From positions 1-7,561 of the forward strand of contig JBDTRY010000190.1 of the NCBI GenBank assembly GCA_039931435.1: 7,561 nucleotides of DNA. The letters are read 5' to 3'. The notes under the pieces are model-generated. The model made no database searches. It saw only the letters and a program-made list of their open reading frames with translations, and was not told the origin of the DNA. The translations under genes and the position numbers were made by a program. The first letter of the stretch is position 1. Every line of letters starts with the position of its first letter. The stretch comes from JBDTRY01 sp039931435. GTDB lineage: Bacteria > Acidobacteriota > Thermoanaerobaculia > Gp7-AA8. This document shows, piece after piece, positions 1 through 6,178 of the stretch.

Positions 1-39
1 CGCCGCTTTTTAAGCGACTGCGTCGGGAGGTTGGCCTTC

Positions 40-69
40 TCATCCCATCTCGCTCTCGCTCGGGATGAC
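40..69. repeat. Short inverted repeat, probable dispersed intergenic repeat fragment
   Basis: TCATCCC at 40-46 pairs with GGGATGA at 62-68 across a 15-base loop rich in CTCGCT. The right arm (TCGCT..CGGGATGAC) resembles the right end of the larger element at 155-244 (TCGCTCG...CAGGATGAC), so both look like relics of one repeat family. I infer a mobile or structural intergenic repeat; no coding sequence or transposase is attached. Confidence 0.45.
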
Positions 70-154
70 GCGTTTGCGAAGCATCGCTTGTTGAATCTCC
101 AGAGCCGATCTCACAGGACGCCATTTGAGTTTCTTACAAGGGAGCAAAGCGACT

Positions 155-244
155 GAAGGATCTCGTCAGCGAGAATCGCGCTATTCATGGTCGTGGCAAC
201 CGGGAGGGTAGAAGAGATCCTTCGCTCGACGCTTCAGGATGACA
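155..244. repeat. Inverted-repeat intergenic element (GAAGGATCTC ... GAGATCCTTC)
   Basis: A perfect 10-bp inverted repeat, GAAGGATCTC at 155-164 and GAGATCCTTC at 214-223, encloses 49 bases and is followed by CGCTCG and CAGGATGACA up to 244. The core words (GATCCTTCGCTC, CAGGATGACA) match a type of short dispersed repeat I associate with intergenic DNA of environmental bacteria, including Acidobacteriota. The copy number in this genome cannot be seen. The element ends well before the promoter of the exporter operon. Confidence 0.5.
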
Positions 245-410
245 GGCCGTGGTGGTCGTGTCATCTCCCGCAGCACGGGCGCCTGCGCCGCCAGTCCCGT
301 TGCCGGGAGGCGAGGTAGTCGCGAACCGCTCTTCGCCCGGGAATTGAGACCTCGGTTGCCGGGAAGGCCTCGACGTTTTCGCCGGGTCTGCAACGTTCCA
401 TTTCCGAGCC

Positions 411-440
411 TTGACCCCGGCACTCTTCCGGACTTAGATT
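411..440 (+). promoter_or_regulatory. Candidate sigma-70-type promoter of the exporter operon
   Basis: TTGACC at 411-416 matches the -35 consensus at five of six bases and is followed after 18 bases by TAGATT at 435-440, which matches the -10 consensus at four of six. A start site 6-8 bases after the -10 box would fall at about 447-448, on the A of the regulator's ATG. This agrees with the absence of any Shine-Dalgarno sequence before that ATG and suggests a leaderless transcript. The promoter is inferred from motif and spacing only. Confidence 0.5.
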
Positions 441-456
441 TGACCATATGGTTAAA
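439..456. promoter_or_regulatory. Candidate TetR-family operator (18-bp near-palindrome over the start codon)
   Basis: TTTGACCATATGGTTAAA is symmetric about 447/448 with a single mismatched pair (G442/T453); the central ten bases ACCATATGGT are perfectly palindromic. It overlaps the end of the proposed -10 box, the predicted transcription start and the ATG of the TetR-family gene. TetR repressors typically bind 15-20 bp palindromes as dimers and often repress their own promoter, so this is the best candidate site for autorepression of the whole operon. Confidence 0.55.
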
Positions 457-1107
457 CCAGATAGTCAATCAGGGCGCAAACCCGATGAACACAGCGACGA
501 CGGCACCGAACAGCGCATCCTCGACGCTGCCGACGAGGTCTTTGTCCGCCGCGGTACCGACGGCGCCCGCATGCAGGAGATCGCCGACGTCGCCGGGGTG
601 AACAAATCCCTGCTTCACTACTACTACCGCACCAAGGAGTTGCTCTCCGAGGCCGTCTTCCGCAAGGCCGCATCACGTTTCCTGCCCGAGGTTGTGCAGA
701 TCATGGCCTCCGAGCTGGAGCTGGAGGAGAAGATCGATCGGGCCGTCGACACCTATCTCACCCAGCTTTCCCGCCGCCCTTACCTGCCCGGCTACATCAT
801 CGGCGAGCTCACCCATCATCCCGATCGCATGCTCACGATCTTCACTGCGCTGGCCGGCAATCGCATTCAGCGCCTTGTCCTGAAAAAGATTTCCGCGCAG
901 ATCGACGCGCGCCTCGAAGCTGGAACCATCGCTCCCATCACCGCGCAGCAGTTTCTGATGAACGTCATCTCCACCTGCGTGTTCCCCTTTGCCGCCCGGC
1001 CCATGGTCATCGTGCTTTTCGAATTCGGGCCGCGCGGTTTCGATCGGTTCATCGAGCAGCGCCGGAAGGAGCTTCCGATGTTTTTGAAAAGGGCCTTGCG
1101 TCCATGA
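448..1107 (+). CDS. TetR/AcrR-family transcriptional regulator
   Basis: A 219-residue protein, normal for TetR repressors. An acidic/basic 20-residue tail is followed by the DNA-binding domain: helix 1 about 21-36 (EQRILDAADEVFVRRG), the helix-turn-helix about 41-60 (MQEIADVAGVNKSLLHYYY) and the conserved RTKELL of helix 4. Residues 75-219 form the all-helical ligand and dimer domain, which is poorly conserved, so the inducer cannot be read. ATG 448 is chosen because no later in-frame start keeps helix 1. There is no Shine-Dalgarno sequence, which fits a leaderless start. As first gene of the exporter operon, overlapping the next gene by ATGA, it most likely represses its own promoter through the palindrome at 439-456 and releases it when an exported compound binds. 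E. coli CecR plays the same role for ybhGFSR, but I see no close similarity to CecR outside the DNA-binding domain. Confidence 0.9.
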   Translation: MVKPDSQSGRKPDEHSDDGTEQRILDAADEVFVRRGTDGARMQEIADVAGVNKSLLHYYYRTKELLSEAVFRKAASRFLPEVVQIMASELELEEKIDRAVDTYLTQLSRRPYLPGYIIGELTHHPDRMLTIFTALAGNRIQRLVLKKISAQIDARLEAGTIAPITAQQFLMNVISTCVFPFAARPMVIVLFEFGPRGFDRFIEQRRKELPMFLKRALRP

Positions 1108-2393
1108 AGCGATTCCTCCTGGTACTGGCTGTCTCGATCTCCGCGACGCCGGTGATCCTGGCCCAGAATCCTCTCGATCTGCGCACCGCACAGAATCTCG
1201 CGGCCAGCGCCGATCCGCGCCTCCGGCAGCTGCAATTGGAAGCGGATCAGTCGCAGCTTCGTCTCCAGGACATTGCCATGGAGCGGCGGCCGTCCCTCTC
1301 CGTGGAAAGCCACGCGCAGTACCAGTCCGAGACGGTGGAATTGCCTTTCGCCGCGCCGGGTAGAGCGTCGCCCCAGGCACCGAAGGACTCCTACGACGCT
1401 TCGATTCTCGTCGATCAGCCGCTTCTCGATCCATCGCGGAAGGCGAGAATCGCCGCCGAGCGGGCCCGCCTCGCCGAGTCGCAGGCCCGCATCGGAACGG
1501 CGCTCTATGCGCTGAGGCGTGAGGTGAACGAAGCGTTCTTCACCGCCGCCGAGTTGCAGGAGCGGGAGGCTCGTGTCGGGGAGACGATCAAAGATCTCGA
1601 AGCACGGCTGCATGAAGCAAAACTTCGCGTCGATCAGGGAGTGGCGCTTCCCAGCGAAGGGGCCGCGATCGAGATCGCCCTGCTGCAACGTCGCCAGGAC
1701 GTCAGCGAACTTCGCGCCAACCGCCGCGCAGCGCTGGCCCGTCTTTCCGAGCTGAGCGGAAGAGCGCTGGCGATCGACGATCCTCTCATCCTTCCTACGC
1801 TAACGGCGGAGTTCACAGAGACTCGCGCCAGCGCCGAGACGCTGCGGGTGCGGCCGGAGTTCGCACTGTACGACCGCACACGCGATCGCCTCGAAGCGCA
1901 GAAGAATCTCACCCTCTCCGAACAGCACGCGCGAGTCTCGGCGTACGGCCGCGCCGGTTACGGCAAGCCGGGCCTGAACTTTCTCGCCGATGACTTCCAC
2001 CCCTACGCTCTCGCCGGTATCCGGCTGCAGTGGAGGCCGTGGGACTGGGGAAAATCCGAACGCGAGCGGAAAGTCCTCGCGCTGCAGCAGGAAGCCAGCA
2101 GGGCCGACGAGGAGGCCTTCGCCCGCTCGCTGGATCGTTCTATCCAGACCGATCTCGCCGCGGTCGATCGTCTGAACGAAAGCATCGCCACGGACGAGCG
2201 CATCGTTGCACTCCGTGAGCTGATCGCGGGCGAGACCGGCGCGCGCTACGACGAACATGTCGTTACGGCCGCCGAGTACATCGACAAGCAGACCGACGTG
2301 CTTGAAGCGCGCCTGGCAATCGCCGGACATCGTCTGGAGCTGGCCCGAGCGCAGGCCAACGTTCTCAATCTTCTCGGAGTGGAGATTCGCTGA
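1104..2393 (+). CDS. TolC-family outer-membrane efflux channel
   Basis: A 429-residue outer-membrane factor that should form the trimeric exit duct of the exporter. Residues 1-20 are a Sec signal peptide (MKRF, then a hydrophobic core ending VILA). The protein has no cysteine, so it is not a lipoprotein. The TolC layout of two structural repeats is visible: beta segments near 63-74 and 96-110 (SYDASILVDQPLLDP), long amphipathic helices about 112-218, second beta segments near 278-287 and 301-316 (YALAGIRLQWRPWDWG, a hallmark of the family), then helices about 317-425. The length is typical. The ATG overlaps the regulator's stop (ATGA), and no good ribosome-binding site lies within 15 bases, so translation probably depends on coupling; an AAGGAG further upstream is sequestered in a GGAAG-GAG-CTTCC hairpin. 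The gene ends in TGATG with the fusion protein gene. E. coli ybhGFSR has no such gene of its own, so this channel is probably dedicated to this exporter. Confidence 0.9.
   Translation: MKRFLLVLAVSISATPVILAQNPLDLRTAQNLAASADPRLRQLQLEADQSQLRLQDIAMERRPSLSVESHAQYQSETVELPFAAPGRASPQAPKDSYDASILVDQPLLDPSRKARIAAERARLAESQARIGTALYALRREVNEAFFTAAELQEREARVGETIKDLEARLHEAKLRVDQGVALPSEGAAIEIALLQRRQDVSELRANRRAALARLSELSGRALAIDDPLILPTLTAEFTETRASAETLRVRPEFALYDRTRDRLEAQKNLTLSEQHARVSAYGRAGYGKPGLNFLADDFHPYALAGIRLQWRPWDWGKSERERKVLALQQEASRADEEAFARSLDRSIQTDLAAVDRLNESIATDERIVALRELIAGETGARYDEHVVTAAEYIDKQTDVLEARLAIAGHRLELARAQANVLNLLGVEIR
2381..2384 (+). promoter_or_regulatory. Ribosome-binding site deciding the fusion protein start
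   Basis: GGAG at 2381-2384 lies 8 bases before the ATG at 2393, an ideal spacing. A second GGAG at 2376-2379 is further away. This supports the first of seven clustered in-frame ATG codons as the main start, although initiation at the later ones is possible. Confidence 0.6.
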
Positions 2394-2428
2394 TGCAATC
2401 AATGATGCAATCCATGATGCAATCCATG
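2393..2428 (+). repeat. Three 12-bp tandem repeats at the 5' end of the fusion protein gene
   Basis: ATGCAATCAATG (2393-2404), ATGCAATCCATG (2405-2416) and an identical third copy (2417-2428) encode MQSM three times, followed by another ATG at 2429. Copies 2 and 3 are identical and copy 1 differs by one base. The unit keeps the frame, so gain or loss of a copy would not break the gene, and each copy supplies start codons. Confidence 0.95.
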
Positions 2429-3334
2429 ATGCGGCCAACGATCACGTCGTGCCTCATTCTCTTTGTCGCCTTCAGCGGCGGCTGCCGCAAAAAGGCCGAA
2501 CCTGATGCGTACGGAAACGTGGAAGCGACCGAAGTCGTCGTAGGCGCCGAGTCCAGCGGGAAAATCGAGACCTTCCGACCCCACGACGGCGCCCGGCTGT
2601 CCGCGGGCGAGATCGTGGGAACGATCGACACCACGTCGCTCGGTCTGCAGCAGCAGGAAGTGACGGCCGGGAGCGCCGCCTCCGCCGACCGTCTCGGTGA
2701 AGTGGCCAGTCAGATCGACGCTCTGCAGGTGCAGCACACCATCGCCCGTCGTGCCTTCGAGCGAACACGCCGGCTCTATCGACAGCACGCTGCCACTGCG
2801 CAGCAACTCGATCAGACCGAACGCGACTACCGCGTCCTCGGGGAACAGATCGAGGGCGCACGTTTCCAACAGCAGGCCATTCAGAAGGAGATCGACGCCG
2901 CGCAGTCCCGCGTGGCGCAGGTCAACGAACGCATCTCCAGGGGAGCGATCCGCAATCCTATCGACGGCACCGTTCTGGCCACCTACGTCGAACCGGGCGA
3001 AGTGACGCAGACCGGCCAGCCGCTCTACCGCATCGCCGACCTTCGCAACGTCGAAGTGCGCGCCTATGTTACCGAGACTCAGCTCGCCGCCGTTCACATC
3101 GGTCAGCAGGCGCAGGTGACCGTCGACACCGGAGCGAACAATCGCACTGTCGTGAACGGAACCGTCGAGTGGATTTCCTCGGACGCCGAGTTCACTCCCA
3201 CGCCGATTCAGACGCGCGAGGAGCGAGCCAGTCTCGTCTACGCCGTGAAAATCCGCGTGTCCAATCCCAATGGCATTCTGAAGCTGGGGATGCCGGCTGA
3301 CGTGGACTTTCCCGGTCAGATCGCATCGCCATGA
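2393..3334 (+). CDS. YbhG-like periplasmic membrane fusion protein (HlyD family), probable lipoprotein
   Basis: A 313-residue adaptor linking the inner-membrane ABC transporter to the TolC-type channel. Residues 1-12 are the MQSM repeats. Then comes a lipoprotein-like signal: hydrophobic core LILFVAF (21-27) followed by SGGC, with Cys31 as the likely acylation site (Ser at -3 is off-consensus). The mature protein shows YGNVEATEVVV, the first half of the lipoyl domain (about 40-80), an alpha-helical hairpin (about 84-182, Gln/Glu/Arg-rich), the second lipoyl half GAIRNPIDGTVLATYVEPGE (184-203), and a beta-barrel domain containing SDAEFTPTPIQTREER..LVYAVKIRV (263-289). That last segment matches the AEFTP...LVY signature of E. 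coli YbhG as I recall it. YbhG itself is anchored by a transmembrane helix. It starts in the stop codon of the channel gene (TGATG) and overlaps the ATPase gene by ATGA. If only the last ATG (2429) were used, the signal peptide would have a typical length of about 18 residues. Confidence 0.9.
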   Translation: MQSMMQSMMQSMMRPTITSCLILFVAFSGGCRKKAEPDAYGNVEATEVVVGAESSGKIETFRPHDGARLSAGEIVGTIDTTSLGLQQQEVTAGSAASADRLGEVASQIDALQVQHTIARRAFERTRRLYRQHAATAQQLDQTERDYRVLGEQIEGARFQQQAIQKEIDAAQSRVAQVNERISRGAIRNPIDGTVLATYVEPGEVTQTGQPLYRIADLRNVEVRAYVTETQLAAVHIGQQAQVTVDTGANNRTVVNGTVEWISSDAEFTPTPIQTREERASLVYAVKIRVSNPNGILKLGMPADVDFPGQIASP

Positions 3335-4257
3335 GCGAGCTCGCCACACCGGTCCGGGCGGAGCGCGTCGTCAAGCGCTTCGGAGAGACGACCGCCCTCG
3401 ACGACGTCTCCTTCGAAGTGCGGGCCGGCGAGATCTTCGGTTTCATCGGCCCTGACGGCGCAGGCAAAACGACGCTATTCCGCATCCTGGGCACGCTCCT
3501 CATTCCCGATTCCGGCTCGGTTCGTGTTCTCGGAGGCGATGTCGTCACGCAGCTCTGGGACATCCGTCCTCGGCTCGGTTACATGGCCGGACGCTTCTCG
3601 CTCTACCCCGACCTCAGCGTCGAGGAAAACCTCCGTTTCTACGCGTCGGTTTTCGGTACGACGATCAAGGCCGAATACGAGCGGATCAAACCCATCTATT
3701 CGCAACTGGAGCCGTTCAGGAAGCGTCGCGCCGGCGCACTCTCCGGAGGAATGAAACAGAAGCTGGCGCTCTCCTGCGCTCTCGTCCATCGTCCGGAGCT
3801 GCTCCTCCTCGACGAGCCCACCACCGGCGTCGACGCCGTATCGCGACGGGAGTTCTGGGATCTCCTCAGCGACTTGAAAGCGGGCGGTTTGACCATCGTC
3901 GTCTCCACACCGTACATGGACGAGGCGGATCGCTGCGATCGGGTGGCACTGATCGACAAGGGTCGAATCCTGGCCACCGATGTCCCGGCGAAAGTCGCAG
4001 CATCGTTCGACCGTCCGCTGCTGGCCGTGCGCACGGGCCGGCGCTATCCGGCGCTGCTGGCCCTCCGCCAGTTTCCGCACGTGCACTCTGTCTTTCCCTT
4101 CGGCGATGAGCTTCATTACACGGACGAGCGAAGGGACCGGAACCCGGGCGAGATCGCGAACGACGTTCGCGAATTTCTCGGCATCCGAGGGTTCGAGGCG
4201 GAGGTCAGGCGAGCGACGCCGTCGATCGAAGACACGTTCATGGAGCGCCTGGCGTGA
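3331..4257 (+). CDS. ABC transporter ATPase, YbhF N-terminal-half type, degenerate catalytic loops
   Basis: A 308-residue nucleotide-binding protein for the ABC-2 exporter. Walker A is GPDGAGKT (40-47, Lys46); GPDGAGKT rather than GPNGAGKS is also found in the first half of E. coli YbhF. The signature is LSGGM (137-141), Walker B LLLLDE (157-162, Glu162 present) and the D-loop GVD (166-168). Two residues normally needed for hydrolysis are missing: the Q-loop reads YMAGRFSLY with Gly87 in place of Gln, and the H-loop reads VSTPYMDEA with Pro194 in place of His. Its own Walker site is therefore probably weak, while its signature motif is intact and can serve the partner ATPase. Residues 215-308 form a C-terminal extension ending SIEDTFMERLA, usual for this family. 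It overlaps the fusion protein gene (ATGA) and the second ATPase gene (GTGA). A C-terminal ATPase fusion as in YbhF is absent; the partner is the next gene. Confidence 0.92.
   Translation: MSELATPVRAERVVKRFGETTALDDVSFEVRAGEIFGFIGPDGAGKTTLFRILGTLLIPDSGSVRVLGGDVVTQLWDIRPRLGYMAGRFSLYPDLSVEENLRFYASVFGTTIKAEYERIKPIYSQLEPFRKRRAGALSGGMKQKLALSCALVHRPELLLLDEPTTGVDAVSRREFWDLLSDLKAGGLTIVVSTPYMDEADRCDRVALIDKGRILATDVPAKVAASFDRPLLAVRTGRRYPALLALRQFPHVHSVFPFGDELHYTDERRDRNPGEIANDVREFLGIRGFEAEVRRATPSIEDTFMERLA
4242..4245 (+). promoter_or_regulatory. Ribosome-binding site deciding the second ATPase start
   Basis: GGAG at 4242-4245 is 8 bases before the GTG at 4254, the same motif and spacing as before the fusion protein gene. 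It favours the first GTG over the in-frame GTG codons at 4290, 4314 and 4326 inside the repeat. Confidence 0.55.
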
Positions 4258-5078
4258 CCGGCGATAGGACGCACGGCGTTACTCGCGACGTGACCCGCGG
4301 CGTTACCCGCGACGTGACCCGGGACGTGACCGACGAAGAAAAGGTCATTCAGGCCAGGGAGCTGACCCGTACCTTCGGCACTTTCACCGCCGTCGATCAC
4401 ATCACCTTCGACGTCGGCAAAGGCGAAGTCTTCGGATTCCTCGGGGCCAACGGAGCGGGGAAGACCACGGCCATCCGCATCCTCACCGGCCTTCTGGCGC
4501 CGAGCAGCGGCAGCGCGCGTGTGGCGGGATACAACGTGGCCACCGAGAGCGACTCCATCAAACAATCCATCGGCTACATGAGCCAGCGCTTTTCGCTCTA
4601 CGACGATCTCACCGTGCGTGAAAACGCCACACTCTATGGCGGCATCTATGGACTGACCAACCGCGAGATCCGTGAGCGCATCAAGGCCATGCTCGAGCGG
4701 TTGCAGTTCACGCATGCCGCCGATACCCGCGTGAAGTCGATCCCGCTCGGGTGGAAGCAGAAACTGGCCTTCTCGGTGGCCCTTCTGCACCGTCCTCGCG
4801 CGGTCTTTCTCGACGAGCCCACGGGCGGCGTCGATCCCGTCGTGCGGCGGCAGTTCTGGGAACTGATCTACGAGACCGCGCACGAGGGCACGACCGTCCT
4901 GGTGACGACGCACTACATGGATGAAGCCGAGTACTGCGACCGCATCTCCATCATGGTCGAAGGCCGTATCGAAGCCCTCGGTACACCGGCGGAACTGAAG
5001 AAGCAGTTTCGCGTGGATTCCATCGACGAGGTCTTCGTCCGGCTGGCACGGCCGGCCGAAGCGGGGGCGGGACGATGA
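4254..5078 (+). CDS. ABC transporter ATPase, YbhF C-terminal-half type, with repeat-bearing N-terminal extension
   Basis: A 274-residue ATPase that should pair with the preceding one. About 30 charged residues precede the fold, mostly Val-Thr-Arg-Asp/Gly repeats (8-26); the domain begins near Val31 (VIQARELTRTFG). Motifs: Walker A GANGAGKT (64-71, Lys70), Q-loop YMSQRFSLY with Gln111, signature PLGWK (164-168) in place of LSGGQ, Walker B AVFLDE (183-188, Glu188), D-loop GVD (192-194), H-loop VTTHYMDEAEYCDR with His220. Its catalytic loops are thus complete but its signature is degenerate, the mirror image of the first ATPase. The PLG(F/W)K signature is also what I recall for the second half of E. 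coli YbhF. GTG 4254 overlaps the previous stop (GTGA), and a GGAG lies 8 bases upstream. The C-terminus is shorter than in the first ATPase and overlaps the permease gene by ATGA. Confidence 0.92.
   Translation: MTGDRTHGVTRDVTRGVTRDVTRDVTDEEKVIQARELTRTFGTFTAVDHITFDVGKGEVFGFLGANGAGKTTAIRILTGLLAPSSGSARVAGYNVATESDSIKQSIGYMSQRFSLYDDLTVRENATLYGGIYGLTNREIRERIKAMLERLQFTHAADTRVKSIPLGWKQKLAFSVALLHRPRAVFLDEPTGGVDPVVRRQFWELIYETAHEGTTVLVTTHYMDEAEYCDRISIMVEGRIEALGTPAELKKQFRVDSIDEVFVRLARPAEAGAGR
4275..4334 (+). repeat. Five 12-bp tandem repeats at the 5' end of the second ATPase gene
   Basis: Five units of 12 bases run from 4275 to 4334: GGCGTTACTCGC, GACGTGACCCGC, GGCGTTACCCGC, GACGTGACCCGG, GACGTGACCGAC. 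They alternate so that the first four also form two 24-base copies. They encode (G/D)VTR-type tetrads. Three contain an in-frame GTG. The repeat keeps the reading frame, lies before the ATPase fold and is not part of the known domain. Confidence 0.9.
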
Positions 5079-6178
5079 AAGCGCTTCTCGGTCTGCTGCG
5101 CAAGGAAGCGCTGCACATCATTCGCGATCGCCGTACGTTGACCGTTCTCCTTCTGCTGCCGGTCGTGCAGGTGATCATCTTCGGGTACGCCATCCGCACG
5201 GACGTCGACAACGTCCGTCTGGCCATCGTCGATCCCGCCCCTGATTTCATGACCCTCCGCCTGCGCAACCGCTTCACCGCGGCGGGAAGGTTCCGCACCG
5301 TGGCCGTCCTGCGCAACGAGCGTGAACTGGACAGCCTTTTCCAGAAGGGCACGGCGCAGGGGGCGATCCTCTTCGAGCCCCGCTTCGCCGAACGCCTCGG
5401 GCGGGGCACGACGGCGCACCTCATGATCATTACTGACGCCACCGAGCCGAACACGGGCACGATCATTCAGAACGATATCGCCAGCGTCATCCAGCAGTTC
5501 GAGCGCGAGCTCGGCGCGCGCAGCGGAGCGCTGCAGATCGTGCCCCGGGTACGGCTGCGCTTCAATCCCACGGCGGAGAGCAAGAACCTCTTCGTGCCCG
5601 GTCTGATGGCCTTCGTCCTGACGATGATCTCCTCGTTGATGACCGCCATCACCATCACCCGGGAGAAGGAAACGGGGACGATGGAGACGCTGCTCGTCTC
5701 GCCGCTGCGGCCGTGGCAGATCATCGTCGGCAAGGTCGCCCCCTACGTGATCATCGGATTCGTGGGTGTCGTGGGGGTGCTCATCGAAGCGGGTCTGATT
5801 TTCAAGGTTCCTATTCAGGGAAGTCTTTTGCTCCTGCTGGGGGAGGGCTTGATTTACATTCTGGTGTCGCTCTCGATCGGCGTGCTGATCTCGTCGCGGA
5901 CCTCCAGCCAGCGCGTGGCCATGATGGCAGCACTGCTGGGAACGATGCTGCCGACGATGATGCTCTCCGGTTTCATTTTCCCAGTGGACAGCATGCCCGT
6001 CGTTCTGCGCTGGGTCTCGAACATTGTCCCGGCGAAATGGTTCGTGATCATCGCCCGGGGAATCATGCTCAAGGGAATCGGCCTGACCTACCTCTGGCAG
6101 GAGACACTGATTCTTCTGGGCATGTCGCTGGTGCTGCTCGTTCTGAGCACGCGCTCGTTCTCGGAAAGGCTGGAATAG
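5075..6178 (+). CDS. ABC-2 type permease, YbhS-like
   Basis: A 367-residue inner-membrane permease subunit. Transmembrane segment 1 is about 21-41 (TLTVLLLLPVVQVIIFGYAI), followed by a large periplasmic domain (about 42-170) containing ITDATEPNTGTIIQND, and five more segments at about 171-195, 218-243, 249-273, 280-303 and 340-358. Between segments 2 and 3, REKETGTMETLLVSPLRPWQ (196-215) is the conserved cytoplasmic coupling region that contacts the ATPases. SGFIFPVDSMP (298-308) and NIVPAKWF (316-323) are family hallmarks also present in E. coli YbhS. The length is normal (YbhS-type proteins are roughly 370-380 residues). ATG 5075 overlaps the ATPase stop by ATGA, with a G-rich stretch just upstream. 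It should form a heterodimer with the next gene product. The nature of the substrate is not evident. Confidence 0.92.
   Translation: MKALLGLLRKEALHIIRDRRTLTVLLLLPVVQVIIFGYAIRTDVDNVRLAIVDPAPDFMTLRLRNRFTAAGRFRTVAVLRNERELDSLFQKGTAQGAILFEPRFAERLGRGTTAHLMIITDATEPNTGTIIQNDIASVIQQFERELGARSGALQIVPRVRLRFNPTAESKNLFVPGLMAFVLTMISSLMTAITITREKETGTMETLLVSPLRPWQIIVGKVAPYVIIGFVGVVGVLIEAGLIFKVPIQGSLLLLLGEGLIYILVSLSIGVLISSRTSSQRVAMMAALLGTMLPTMMLSGFIFPVDSMPVVLRWVSNIVPAKWFVIIARGIMLKGIGLTYLWQETLILLGMSLVLLVLSTRSFSERLE

Larger units (their letters stand above)
1..447. other. Upstream non-coding region with repeat fragments and the operon promoter
   Basis: No convincing gene is visible here. The reading frames that cross it lack a ribosome-binding site and family resemblance. 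The stretch holds two hairpin-forming repeat fragments (about 40-69 and 155-244), a 10-base direct repeat GTTGCCGGGA at 299-308 and 355-364, a weak inverted pair CTCCCG (265-270) / CGGGAG (304-309), and the likely promoter at 411-440. The function of the 245-410 part is unknown; it could hold additional control sites, but none is recognisable. Confidence 0.7.

Noticed and set aside
485..487. ATG at 485 as an alternative start after a promoter using TTGACC at 440-445
   Set aside because: It is in a different frame from the regulator, and the matching -10 position (AGTCAA) is poor. The TTGACC at 411-416 with TAGATT fits better.
239..601. Small plus-strand open frame in front of and overlapping the regulator gene
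   Set aside because: Composition is low-complexity Arg/Pro/Ser, it spans the repeat end and promoter, and it overlaps the helix-turn-helix coding part of the regulator in a different frame.
2441..2452. ITSC (Cys20) of the fusion protein as the lipobox
   Set aside because: It matches the four-residue lipobox pattern, but the hydrophobic core comes after it, so it cannot be the cleavage site. Cys31 after the core is the better candidate.
4240..4275. Programmed -1 frameshift fusing the two ATPases into a YbhF-like protein
   Set aside because: The frames overlap by four bases in the right sense, but no slippery heptamer or clear downstream structure is visible. A GGAG ribosome-binding site at good distance supports separate initiation.
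2393..4334. Tandem repeats as a CRISPR array
   Set aside because: The units are 12 bases, contiguous, without spacers, in-frame with genes, and there are no cas genes.
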